Source: Actinomycetota bacterium (GTDB lineage Bacteria > Armatimonadota > SYMT01). Taken from it: DNA of 52,398 nucleotides. Positions 44,306 through 52,368 of the stretch are shown here, piece by piece (position 1 is the stretch's first letter; each line of letters starts with the position of its first letter). The stretch spans positions 1 to 52,398 of the forward strand of contig SYKE01000059.1 in NCBI GenBank assembly GCA_005798285.1, written 5' to 3'. The notes beneath the pieces are model-generated. The model saw nothing but the letters and a program-made list of their open reading frames with translations. It made no database searches and was not told the DNA's origin. The position numbers were made by a program, and so were the translations under genes.

Positions 44306-44784
44306 CTCGAGGCCCAGGCTGCCGCCGGGCCCGCTCGGGGCTGACCCTTGCCACACTGGTGGCCGGAATCAGCGTCAGCGCGATCGTGCTGTCCTGGACC
44401 GTGCCGCTGTACATCGCCTCGCAGAAGGCTGCGGATCGGGGAGTACGCCGTGCGCTGGCCGTGGAGCGGAGCCGTGCCGTGTTTGCCGCGCTGGGCAGCG
44501 ACGTTCGCTCCGCTCGGAGGGTGGAGTCGCTTGGCGCGGAGGGCCTCCGCGTGGTGGGTAACGGGGGGACAACAGTCTGGCGGATCGGATCGGGCCAGGT
44601 GGTGCGAGAGGCGTCTCAGTCGGGGGTGACGAGAGTCGCGTCCTACTCGCTGGGCTACGCGTCGGCGCGGTTCGAGGTCCAGAGCCCTCACGTGACCCTC
44701 CTGCTGCGCGAGCCGTTGGACGGACGCGGAGTCGGCGCCGAATGGCGGGTGGCTCACCGCTCCACCGTGAGGGTGGAGCCATGA
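44302..44784 (+). CDS. Minor pseudopilin-like protein (GspJ-like)
   Basis: The 160-residue product starts at ATG 44302, overlapping the previous stop by ATGA. RRARSGLTLATLVAGISVSA resembles a prepilin signal, but Glu5 is replaced by Ala/Thr (G-LTLAT). The helix continues VLSWTVPLYIASQKAADRGV and a beta domain follows (GLRVVGNGGTTVWRIGSGQ, FEVQSPHVTLLL), typical of PulJ-type minor pseudopilins. Confidence 0.65.
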   Translation: MTRGPGCRRARSGLTLATLVAGISVSAIVLSWTVPLYIASQKAADRGVRRALAVERSRAVFAALGSDVRSARRVESLGAEGLRVVGNGGTTVWRIGSGQVVREASQSGVTRVASYSLGYASARFEVQSPHVTLLLREPLDGRGVGAEWRVAHRSTVRVEP

Positions 44785-45152
44785 GACGAGGATCCACCCT
44801 GGCGGTGGTGCTCGCCCTGTATCTGGCGCTTGGTTCGCTGCTCACGGCGGCGGCGGGTGTGGCCCTGGCGAGCCTCTCGGCCGCGTCTCGAGAGTACCGT
44901 CGATCCCAGGCGCTGGCGCTGGCGGAGGCGGCCATCGAAGAGGCGCGCGCGGGCCTGGCGCCGCACAACTGGCGGGCGCTGGGGGTCGGCCGCTACCTCT
45001 GGAGCGCTGAGGATCGTCCTGCTGGGAGAGTGGTGCGTGCCGTGGGGGAAGCGCCGCAGGTCGGCGGCGCCCCGGTTCGGCGGACCGTGACGGCGGTTCT
45101 ACAGCGGCGTGGCGCGGCGTGGCGCATCGTCTCCTGGGAGGATGGCGCATGA
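44781..45152 (+). CDS. PilX/GspK-like minor pilin protein
   Basis: The 123-residue product starts at ATG 44781, overlapping the previous stop. [20 protein letters not shown] and then [20 protein letters not shown] and [16 protein letters not shown] are typical of PilX/GspK-type minor pilins, in which the signal is short and a long amphipathic helix follows. The C-terminal domain is small ([20 protein letters not shown]). It lacks the FTLIEL box. Overlap ATGA with the next gene. Confidence 0.65.
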   Translation: MRRGSTLAVVLALYLALGSLLTAAAGVALASLSAASREYRRSQALALAEAAIEEARAGLAPHNWRALGVGRYLWSAEDRPAGRVVRAVGEAPQVGGAPVRRTVTAVLQRRGAAWRIVSWEDGA

Positions 45153-45766
45153 AGCGGGAGCGCGGCTTCACCCTGATCGAGCTGATGACGGTGGTGGCGC
45201 TGATCGCCACCCTGGCTGCAATCCTGTTTCCCGTGTTTGCATCGGCCCGCGAAGCTGCCCGCGCCGGCTCCTGTCGGTCGAATCTGCATCAGATCGGCAT
45301 CGCGCTCGCCCTCTATTCCCGGGACTATGAAGGTGAACTGCCGCCGACAGACAACGGATGGATTCCGCTCATCACGCCCTATCTGAACGAACTTCTGGTG
45401 CTTCGATGTCCGAGCTCGTCGGAGAACGTGGATGTCGGCGCACCTCCCAACACGACCCAACTCCCCGGGCCTTCGATGCCCGCGGCAAATTCTCCGGAGC
45501 TGATGGCGCTCCCACCGTCCTACTCCTACAGCTACGTCTACCGAGCCGGACTGTCCCGAGAGCATCCCGGTGACTCGCCTCTGGCATCGGAGCTGTTCTT
45601 TTTGCACTTCGGATCCGCCCATCTACTGCTGCTCAACGGCGCGGTGCGCCGAGCGGCCCCGGGGGATTGGCCGCCCGTGTTTTCCGCGCCGAAGTCCTGG
45701 AAACCCCGCGGCGAGGGCGCCACGCCGCTGAGAGGTCTCCAGACGGCGCGCAGGTCGGGCCGATGA
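45149..45766 (+). CDS. Prepilin-type N-terminal domain protein
   Basis: The 205-residue product has MKRERG cleaved before [20 protein letters not shown]. The helix continues [20 protein letters not shown] and [20 protein letters not shown]. The C-terminal half has a Tyr-rich part ([12 protein letters not shown]) and [20 protein letters not shown], a degenerate H-X9-DG (H-X9-NG). It is a candidate major pilin or pseudopilin subunit of this operon. The gene overlaps both neighbours by ATGA. Confidence 0.88.
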   Translation: MKRERGFTLIELMTVVALIATLAAILFPVFASAREAARAGSCRSNLHQIGIALALYSRDYEGELPPTDNGWIPLITPYLNELLVLRCPSSSENVDVGAPPNTTQLPGPSMPAANSPELMALPPSYSYSYVYRAGLSREHPGDSPLASELFFLHFGSAHLLLLNGAVRRAAPGDWPPVFSAPKSWKPRGEGATPLRGLQTARRSGR

Positions 45767-46335
45767 CGCGGCGCGCGTTCAGTCTGGTCGAGCTCTGCGT
45801 CGTGCTGTCCATCCTCGCCGTGCTCGGGAGCATCCTGTTCCCCGTGTTCTCGCAGGCTCGGGAGACCGCGAAAAAAGCGCAGTGCGCCTCCAACCTGAGT
45901 CAACTGGGGATTGGACTCCAGCTCTATGCCCGGGACTATGACGGACGCCTTCCCGAGATCTCCAGCGAGCGGCGCCGCCTGGTTCAAGGTTCCTACCTGA
46001 AGTCGTCGGAGCTCTTCCACTGCCTGGCGGATGAGGCGATTCCGGTCGCCGCAGCGGCGGGCGCCCCGGGAATCTCCAGCTACCAGTTCGCGCCCACGGC
46101 GGCGATGGACGGCCGGCCGGGCCGAGCCGTTGCCGCCGATTGGGAATTTCGACACTCGGGAGGGGCTAATGTGTTGTTTGCGGATGGACGCGTGAAGATG
46201 GTGAAGGCGTCGGACTTTCAGCCCTTCGCCAAGGGCATCAGAACGCTGCCGAACGGCGTCCCCACTCCGAAGGATCCGGCGCCCACCCTGGATTCTCCGG
46301 TCGAGACCGTGGTCGAGGGAGATGAGCTTCCATGA
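45763..46335 (+). CDS. Prepilin-type N-terminal domain protein with H-X9-DG motif
   Basis: The 190-residue product has RRA cleaved before [20 protein letters not shown], then [20 protein letters not shown] and [18 protein letters not shown]. The C-terminal motif is [20 protein letters not shown] (H-X9-DG). It is a close relative of its two neighbours, pointing to local duplication. ATGA overlaps on both sides. Confidence 0.88.
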   Translation: MTRRAFSLVELCVVLSILAVLGSILFPVFSQARETAKKAQCASNLSQLGIGLQLYARDYDGRLPEISSERRRLVQGSYLKSSELFHCLADEAIPVAAAAGAPGISSYQFAPTAAMDGRPGRAVAADWEFRHSGGANVLFADGRVKMVKASDFQPFAKGIRTLPNGVPTPKDPAPTLDSPVETVVEGDELP

Positions 46336-46850
46336 GGCGCCGACTGACGCAAACGCGGGTCGTCGAACGATCCGGATCGATCGGGAGTAGAGGATTTTCC
46401 TTTCCCGAGCTCATCGCCGTGCTGGGAGTCATCTCGCTGCTCGCCTGCCTGCTGCAACCCCTGTTCCTCCGAGCCCGCGATCGGGCCCGTGAAACACACT
46501 GCGGCAGCAACCTCACACAACTGTCCCTCGGCCTGCAGCTCTATGCTGCCGACTTCGACGGACGCTTTCCGACGAAGGAGGTGGTGTGGACCTCGGCCAT
46601 CGAGCGCTACACCAAGAATTGGGACTTGCTGCGCTGCCCCACCCACGCGATCCATCGGCGGAGATTCGCCGAGGTGGACTCCGCGGGCAGACTGATCAGC
46701 TACCGGTACCGAAGCGGTTTGACCCTCGATTCTTGGGATGACGAAATCCTGCTTCACGAACTGGACTTCTTCCACGGAACTCGCGCTCTCGGCGTCACCG
46801 TGGCGGGATACCGGAAGGAGCTCCAGCAGGTTCCAGCTTCCAATCCGTGA
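46332..46850 (+). CDS. Prepilin-like protein with variant FSFPEL signal
   Basis: The 172-residue product has a longer basic leader ([20 protein letters not shown]) ending in G before FSFPELIAVLGVISLLACLL. Glu5 is kept but Ile/Val4 is replaced by Pro. The helix continues LQPLFLRARDRARETHCGSN and LTQLSLGLQLYAADFDGRFP. The C-terminal domain is short and has no H-X9-DG motif. It is the last gene of the operon, ending 7 bases before a convergent stop. Confidence 0.8.
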   Translation: MRRRLTQTRVVERSGSIGSRGFSFPELIAVLGVISLLACLLQPLFLRARDRARETHCGSNLTQLSLGLQLYAADFDGRFPTKEVVWTSAIERYTKNWDLLRCPTHAIHRRRFAEVDSAGRLISYRYRSGLTLDSWDDEILLHELDFFHGTRALGVTVAGYRKELQQVPASNP

Positions 46851-46857
46851 TGAAGGC

Positions 46858-48264
46858 TTACCATCCGTAGCGCTCGGGTCCCCAGCGCTTTCGGACCAGG
46901 TCTTGCTTCAGCAGCACCATCTCTCTCGACGGGAGATCGTCGTAGAGCACCACGCCGGCGCCGACGCATGAGTAGGCGCCCGTCTTCACCCCCGGCATCA
47001 GAATCGCGTTGACACCGGTTCGGCTGTAGTCTCCGAGATAACTCGCGTTCGCGCCTTCCTCCGGGATCTCGGGTCGGCCCTGGATGCGATGAATCGTGGA
47101 AGAATCATCAAATCTGAGTGTGCCGCAGACCGTTGCCGCGCCGACATCTACCTTGGAGCCGAGCACGCCCCACAACTCGCAGTAGTGATAGAGGTAGGCT
47201 CCGTCGAGGAGAACGCCGGTAAACTCAGCCCCGTGCCCGCAGAGAGATCCAGGGCCCAGAGTCGTATCGCCACCGATCAGCGCATAGTCTTTCACCCGAG
47301 CGCCGTCGCCGACCAGGCACCGACCCTCGAGAATCGATCCGTTCGTAACCGATGCGTTTGGACCCAACCAGAGGTCGCCGCGGGCCACCACCCGAGCTCC
47401 GACCTCGGCGTTGGGTCCTAAAATCACTCGTCCCGAGAGTTCGGCGCTGTCGTGAATCCGTGCGGTGGTTGAGATCGATGAACCACCTAGCCGATCCGAC
47501 ATGTCCATTAGGACACTCCGATTGGCCAGAAGGACATGCCAGGGTTTGTCCACGTCGATCAGGAAACCGGATGCCTCGATGGCCTGGATGGACTCCCCCC
47601 GATCGGTGAGGGCGGCCAGCGTCTCGGCGATCTCGAACTCCGGCGCCGGCATGCCGCCCACCGGCACATGGGTCATCACGCCAGGGTTTGCTCGGAGCGC
47701 GGGGACGATCTCAGGGCGAAGCGCATAGAGGCCGCCCAGGCGATGACTCCCGCCTCTCCCATGGCCTGCAAAACCTGCTAAAGCACCGTTCTGAACGCTG
47801 ATGGTGATCCAATTGCCCGCTCGCTCTGCCTCAAGCGGGCTGACCACCGCCGCGCCGAGAGCCTCTTCTTGTGTCGCGTGGACCACGGATTGCACGGTTT
47901 CTTCGGTCGTCACCACGTCGCCGTAAGCCACGACGAAGGGCCCCGGCGGCGGCACGGCGTCTAGGCAACGGAGCAGCGTCGACGCGGTGCCGTCTGTCTG
48001 CGCCTGGGGCACGAACCATATTCGCTCTTCCAGTCCCGTCATCGCTGCCCGAACCGAGCCGTCCTGTGAAGAAATACCTAGCACCAAGCGTTGCACACCA
48101 GCACTTAGGAGTTGCTCGGTCAGACGACGGACGATCGGAGTGTTGGCTACCGGGAAGGCAGTCTTGTTCCGGACCTCGTTGAAGGGCCAGAATTTGCGGC
48201 CGGCGCCGGCTGCCAGAACGTAGGCTGTAGTTCCAGAGGTCATGGGATGGTCAGAACCTTTCAT
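46858..48264 (-). CDS. Sugar-1-phosphate nucleotidyltransferase with left-handed beta-helix domain
   Basis: The 468-residue protein starts at ATG 48264 or ATG 48243. The nucleotidyltransferase domain (about 10-245) has LAAGAGRKFWPFNE, NKTAFPVANTPIV, VVAYGDVVTTEE and FLIDVDKPWHVLLAN. About 265-440 are hexapeptide repeats (ARIHDSAELSGRVILGPNAE, VGARVVARGDLWLGPNA, SILEGRCLVGDGARV), as in GlmU and bifunctional glucose-1-phosphate transferases. The end (YLGDYSRTGVNAILMPG) resembles the GlmU acetyltransferase region, but catalytic His and Lys residues cannot be confirmed. It probably makes an NDP-sugar for surface polysaccharides. Confidence 0.88.
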   Translation of the reverse strand: MKGSDHPMTSGTTAYVLAAGAGRKFWPFNEVRNKTAFPVANTPIVRRLTEQLLSAGVQRLVLGISSQDGSVRAAMTGLEERIWFVPQAQTDGTASTLLRCLDAVPPPGPFVVAYGDVVTTEETVQSVVHATQEEALGAAVVSPLEAERAGNWITISVQNGALAGFAGHGRGGSHRLGGLYALRPEIVPALRANPGVMTHVPVGGMPAPEFEIAETLAALTDRGESIQAIEASGFLIDVDKPWHVLLANRSVLMDMSDRLGGSSISTTARIHDSAELSGRVILGPNAEVGARVVARGDLWLGPNASVTNGSILEGRCLVGDGARVKDYALIGGDTTLGPGSLCGHGAEFTGVLLDGAYLYHYCELWGVLGSKVDVGAATVCGTLRFDDSSTIHRIQGRPEIPEEGANASYLGDYSRTGVNAILMPGVKTGAYSCVGAGVVLYDDLPSREMVLLKQDLVRKRWGPERYGW

Positions 48265-48278
48265 CCTTTCGAAGGATG
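48262..48278. promoter_or_regulatory. Palindrome over the start of the nucleotidyltransferase gene
   Basis: catcctt (48262-48268) and aaggatg (48272-48278) form perfect 7-base arms around tcg. On the minus strand the right arm contains the ATG at 48264. In mRNA it would form a small hairpin covering the start codon and the gaaagg ribosome-binding site, so it could favour the second ATG at 48243. Confidence 0.4.
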
Positions 48279-48437
48279 TTCTTTCGGCGGCAATCCGGTC
48301 ACATTCATTCCGGGGATGGATTGTGATCCATCGCAGGTCAGTTCAGAGCGGGCTCGCTCGAACCGTTGAGGCCTGAAGTTTTACTCCTACGGTCCTGGGG
48401 CTGAACGTCTGTTCGGCGCGGGCAAGGGTCCTTAAAC

Positions 48438-50330
48438 ATGAACGTAACATCTCCGGAAGCGTTCAAGAAGTGGTGGGGGCTGTCGCTTCTCCCGCTTCTG
48501 GTCGCGGTAATGTGCTCCGGCCGGATGGTCACCGCCGACGACGATCAACGGTCGGGCGACCGTGATCTGGGTCGGAGGTCAAAGGTCGAGGGCCGGCGAG
48601 GGGAAAACCGTTCCCGGGTCTCAGATGATCTGGACGAGGAGTGCCGGCGTCGCAAGAGCGGTCTCGTCCGAGCGATCGTATGCTTCACGGACTCCGACAT
48701 CAACGTTCGCCGGTTTGCCGATAGCTACGACGGAAAGGTCCGGCGGTTGCTGCCCCTGATCGATGGCGCAGTGATTGACCTGCCGGGCAACAAGGTCGAA
48801 CGCATGGCGGCATCCAATCGGGTTTACAGCGTCCACAGGGACCGCAGCGTCAATCCGACCGCAGATAGCCCCACGGGCGGATCGTTCGGTAGCTTTCCCG
48901 ACGACTACGACACCGAAGCTGTGGGAGCGAACCAGATCTGGGCTAACACCGGCCATCGGGGCACCGGCGTGGGCGTGGCCGTTCTCGACACCGGCATCCA
49001 TCCCTCCCCCGAATTCAACACCTATGGCGGTACGCAGAGTCGGATCCGAGGTTGGTTTGATGTCGTAAACGGGCTCCCTCAGCCCTACGACGACCACGGA
49101 CATGGCACCCACGTAGCCGGCATCGTCGCTGGGAGCGGCAATCTCTCTACCGACGGGCTCCACACGGGAACGGAGTACGGCAGCATCACCGGGACCGCTC
49201 CGGACGCGGACATCATCGCCGTAAAGGTGCTGAATGCAGCGGGTGGAGGAGCGGTCTCCAACGTCATCGAGGGGATCGGATGGTGCGTTCAAAACCGCTT
49301 TGCCCTCAACATTCGCGTCTTGAACCTCTCGCTCGGCCACATCCCCCAGGAGAGCTATGTGACCGACCCGCTCTGTAGGGCGGTGAGGGCGGCGACGTCC
49401 GCCGGGATCGTGGTCGTTGCGTCGGCCGGCAACAAGGGCAAGGACGCCAACGGCGTTATCCGCTATGGCGGCATCAACTCTCCCGGCATTGAGCCGTCGG
49501 TGATCACTGTTGGCGCCGCCAACACCTACCGAACCATCTCCCGATGGGACGATACTGTCACCTCCTTCAGCAGCCGCGGACCGACCTACATCGACCATCT
49601 CCCGAAACCCGACGTTCTGGCTCCCGGCAACAAGATCGCCTCGCTGCGGGTACCGGGTTCTCCTCTCGACAACGCGATGCCGCAAAACCGGCTGAGTGTC
49701 GACGGGGTCAACGAAGATTACTTTGTGCTCTCCGGAAGTTCGATGGCGACCCCACAGGTTGCCGGAGTGGCGGCCCTGCTTGTTCAGGCCCGCCCAACGC
49801 TGAATCCGAATACCATCAAGCTGGCGCTCACCTACACCAGCGAGAACCTCTATGCTCAGGCGCAGACCCTCTCGCCGGGGATGAGCGTCATCACGCAGGG
49901 AACCGGCTTGCTAAACGCGATCGGCGCCTACGAGCTGGTGTCCTGCTTCAACCTGAACGCGCCATTGGGCGCAAACTGGTTGGACGGAACCCCCTACTAT
50001 TCCAACGTCATCAACGGTGACTACGTAAACTGGTCGCAGTCCGTCCTCTTTGGGACACGCCGCTATCAGGGATCGGGAGTGATCGAGCGCCGGCACTCCG
50101 CGCTGGCCGACCAGGCCCTGTGGGGCGACCAGGCCCTGTGGGGTGATCAGGCCCTGTGGGGTGATCAGGCCCTGTGGGGTGATCAGGCTCTCTGGGGTGA
50201 TCAGGCCCTCTGGGGCGACTGCGGCATCGGCGCCGATCAAGCTCTGTGGGGCGATCAGGCCCTCTGGGGCGACCAGGCCCTGTGGGGCGACCAGGCTCTG
50301 TGGGGCGACCAGGCCCTGTGGGGCGACTGA
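48438..50330 (+). CDS. Subtilisin-like serine peptidase (S8) with QALWGD repeat tail
   Basis: The 630-residue protein has a signal-like segment (about 12-30), an inhibitor/prodomain (about 75-140: LVRAIVCFTDSDIN, VERMAASNRVYSVHRD) and an S8 domain. The triad is Asp184 (VAVLDTGIHPSP), His222 (DDHGHGTHVAG) and Ser435 (LSGSSMATPQVAG), with oxyanion Asn332. The C-terminus is eleven QALWGD units plus one CGIGAD unit, and ends at WGD immediately before the stop. It is secreted, and the tail is probably a surface or binding module. It is a paralogue of the next gene, 58 bases downstream. The ATG at 48438 follows aaggg by 10 bases. Confidence 0.95.
   Translation: MNVTSPEAFKKWWGLSLLPLLVAVMCSGRMVTADDDQRSGDRDLGRRSKVEGRRGENRSRVSDDLDEECRRRKSGLVRAIVCFTDSDINVRRFADSYDGKVRRLLPLIDGAVIDLPGNKVERMAASNRVYSVHRDRSVNPTADSPTGGSFGSFPDDYDTEAVGANQIWANTGHRGTGVGVAVLDTGIHPSPEFNTYGGTQSRIRGWFDVVNGLPQPYDDHGHGTHVAGIVAGSGNLSTDGLHTGTEYGSITGTAPDADIIAVKVLNAAGGGAVSNVIEGIGWCVQNRFALNIRVLNLSLGHIPQESYVTDPLCRAVRAATSAGIVVVASAGNKGKDANGVIRYGGINSPGIEPSVITVGAANTYRTISRWDDTVTSFSSRGPTYIDHLPKPDVLAPGNKIASLRVPGSPLDNAMPQNRLSVDGVNEDYFVLSGSSMATPQVAGVAALLVQARPTLNPNTIKLALTYTSENLYAQAQTLSPGMSVITQGTGLLNAIGAYELVSCFNLNAPLGANWLDGTPYYSNVINGDYVNWSQSVLFGTRRYQGSGVIERRHSALADQALWGDQALWGDQALWGDQALWGDQALWGDQALWGDCGIGADQALWGDQALWGDQALWGDQALWGDQALWGD
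50112..50327 (+). repeat. Twelve 18-bp tandem units encoding QALWGD
   Basis: Units of 18 bp: six QALWGD, one diverged CGIGAD, then five QALWGD, ending directly at TGA. Codon use varies only at a few third positions (ggc gac against ggt gat, ctg against ctc). This shows recent copying or gene conversion. Confidence 0.95.
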
Positions 50331-50388
50331 CGGCCGCAAGACCCAGGCGCAGAACTTGAGCAGCTTTCTCAACTCCCGAAATGTGTGA

Positions 50389-52179
50389 ATGACTATGGCA
50401 GCCACCAACTCCAAGATGCTGAGCGCGATGCTTCTCGCAGCGGTGATCGGTTTTGCGGCGAAGCCGGCGGAAGCCGGAATCGCCCCCGATCTCCAGGAGA
50501 TGATCGTCGGCGGATCCGCCGCAGGACCTGGCCAGGGCCGGGCGGCCGCGGGAAGCCCTGCCGTGCAGAAGAACCGGATGGTTCGGGTCATCGCCCGATT
50601 CAACCGCCAGCGTGTGAACGGGCGCTTTCTGGCAGGCAGGTTGGGCGCCCGGTTCCGAGGCTCTCTCGACTCCATCAATGGGGTCGCAATGGAGTTGCCC
50701 CTCTCCACCGTCACCAAGCTGGCTTCTGATCGGCAGGTCTCCTGGGTTTCTCTGGACCGCGATCTGATCACCCACTGGGACAACGACGTGGAGACGATCG
50801 GCGCCGACGAAGTCTGGGAGCGAAAGAACTATCGCGGTCTCGGAATCGGCGTTGCCGTGCTGGACACGGGTATTCATCCCGACTCTGCGGACTGGAAGCC
50901 GTTTGGCGGCACCAGCAGCCGAATCATCGGCTGGAAGGACTGCGTGAACGGCAGAACCACCCCGTACGACGATCACGGACACGGTACGCACGTCTCCGGG
51001 ATTATCGCTGGGTCGGGCAACCTGTCGTCTTCGGCTGCAAAACGCGGCGTGTTCATGGGCGTCGCTCCTGAAGTCTCGCTGATCGGCGTCAAGGTTCTGT
51101 CGGCCGGCGGCGGCGGGCAAACGAGCAACGTGATCACCGGGATCGACTGGTGCATCGCCAACCGCATAACCTACAACATTCGCGTGATGAACCTCTCGCT
51201 GGGATACCTCCCCCGGGAGAGTTACAAGACCGATCCGCTGTGCGCTGCGGTTCGCCGCGCCGTTCAGTCCGGAATTGTGGTGATCTGCTCGTCCGGGAAC
51301 CTGGGCAAGTATGGTGGTGTCATTCGCTACGGAACCGTGAATTGTCCCGGGAATGACCCGAGCGCGCTCACCGTCGGCGCCGTCAACACCAAGAACACCA
51401 CCTCCCGCTCGGACGATGAGATCTGTACATTCAGCAGCCGCGGACCCACCTACATCGACAAACTCGCCAAGCCGGATGTCGTGGCTCCCGGAAACAAGAT
51501 CATCTCTCTTCGAAGTCCAAATTCCACGGTTGATCTTTCGTATTCCAGCAATCGCCTGGATCCCACCTCTTACGGAAAAACGGCGTCGAGCTCCGCCTAC
51601 TTCACGCTCTCGGGCACCAGTATGGCGGCGCCCCAGGTGGCCGGTGTAGCCGCGCTGATGATTCAGGCAAACCCGGGGCTCACGCCGAACATCGTGAAGG
51701 GCGTGATGATGTTCACTGCCCAGAAGATGAACCTCAAGAACGCATCGGGTGCTCCGTTGTCGCAGGGGCTCTCGCTTCTCAATCAAGGCGCCGGGAGCGT
51801 GAATGCGCTTGGCGCTGTGGAACTTGCCGAGAGAATCGATACCACTAAAGCAGTTGGACAACCCTGGATCATCGGAACAGTGACGACGAGCAGCACGTTC
51901 AACGGCGAGACTGTCGCCTGGAGCGGACAGGTTGTCTATGGCAACCAGGTTCTCTGGGGCGACAGCATCCTCGCGGTGAGGCAGGTTCTCTGGGGCGACA
52001 GCGTTCTCTGGGGCGACAGCGTTCTCTGGGGCGACAGCGTTCTCTGGGGCGACAACTCCATCGCGGGCGACAGCGTTCTCTGGGGCGACAGCGTTCTCTG
52101 GGGCGACAGCGTTCTCTGGGGCGACATGGCGCCATTGGCGGTGTTGTTCAACGAGACGGCAGCGTTCGGAGATCCATGA
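50389..52179 (+). CDS. Second subtilisin-like peptidase (S8) with SVLWGD repeat tail
   Basis: The 596-residue paralogue has a signal peptide (SAMLLAAVIGFAAKPAEAG, cleavage near 30) and a prodomain (about 64-125). The triad is Asp159 (VAVLDTGIHPDS), His198 (DDHGHGTHVSG) and Ser411 (LSGTSMAAPQVAG), with oxyanion Asn304. The tail is ten hexapeptide units: two QVLWGD and six SVLWGD, with SILAVR and NSIAGD as the diverged units. After MAPLAVLFNETAAFGDP the gene ends. Similar gene order and motif placement show an old duplication followed by separate repeat expansion. No strong ribosome-binding site precedes ATG 50389. Confidence 0.95.
   Translation: MTMAATNSKMLSAMLLAAVIGFAAKPAEAGIAPDLQEMIVGGSAAGPGQGRAAAGSPAVQKNRMVRVIARFNRQRVNGRFLAGRLGARFRGSLDSINGVAMELPLSTVTKLASDRQVSWVSLDRDLITHWDNDVETIGADEVWERKNYRGLGIGVAVLDTGIHPDSADWKPFGGTSSRIIGWKDCVNGRTTPYDDHGHGTHVSGIIAGSGNLSSSAAKRGVFMGVAPEVSLIGVKVLSAGGGGQTSNVITGIDWCIANRITYNIRVMNLSLGYLPRESYKTDPLCAAVRRAVQSGIVVICSSGNLGKYGGVIRYGTVNCPGNDPSALTVGAVNTKNTTSRSDDEICTFSSRGPTYIDKLAKPDVVAPGNKIISLRSPNSTVDLSYSSNRLDPTSYGKTASSSAYFTLSGTSMAAPQVAGVAALMIQANPGLTPNIVKGVMMFTAQKMNLKNASGAPLSQGLSLLNQGAGSVNALGAVELAERIDTTKAVGQPWIIGTVTTSSTFNGETVAWSGQVVYGNQVLWGDSILAVRQVLWGDSVLWGDSVLWGDSVLWGDNSIAGDSVLWGDSVLWGDSVLWGDMAPLAVLFNETAAFGDP
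51946..52125 (+). repeat. Ten 18-bp tandem units encoding SVLWGD/QVLWGD
   Basis: Units of 18 bp: QVLWGD, SILAVR, QVLWGD, SVLWGD three times, NSIAGD, SVLWGD three times. The SVLWGD units are nearly identical in DNA (agcgttctctggggcgac), so they expanded recently and independently of the array at 50112. Confidence 0.95.
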
Positions 52180-52214
52180 TCCGCCCCCCGAGCGTGACCA
52201 AAGTAACTGGCGCA

Positions 52215-52234
52215 TCTCCCGGGATCGCGGGAGA
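52215..52234 (+). terminator. Hairpin after the second subtilase gene
   Basis: Arms tctcccg/cgggaga (7 bp) around ggatcg, 35 bases after the stop. No T-run follows; it may support the next hairpin. Confidence 0.35.
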
Positions 52235-52251
52235 ATAGATTAGGCCGTGAT

Positions 52252-52286
52252 CCACCTCGCAGGTCTGCGGGGTGGAAACTCTTTTT
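52252..52286 (+). terminator. Rho-independent terminator after the subtilase pair
   Basis: Ten-base arms ccacctcgca / tgcggggtgg with one G-T wobble enclose a ggtc loop and are followed by aaactcttttt. It is about 70 bases after the second subtilase stop. Confidence 0.7.
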
Positions 52287-52368
52287 CCGAGTTGTCGCCG
52301 CTAGGAGCCTGTCCGTGATTTACTCCAATCAAGCATGATTTTCGACGGGGAACGGTGAATCTACCTGT

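Noticed and set aside
50112-52125. CRISPR-like array
   Set aside because: The repeats are directly adjacent 18-bp coding units without spacers, in frame with a peptidase gene.
50011-52215. A 734-codon minus-strand open frame opposite the subtilase pair
   Set aside because: It is an antisense shadow of two confident S8 genes. Its Arg/Pro-rich repeats (RPTGPGRPTE-like) merely mirror the WGD-coding DNA.
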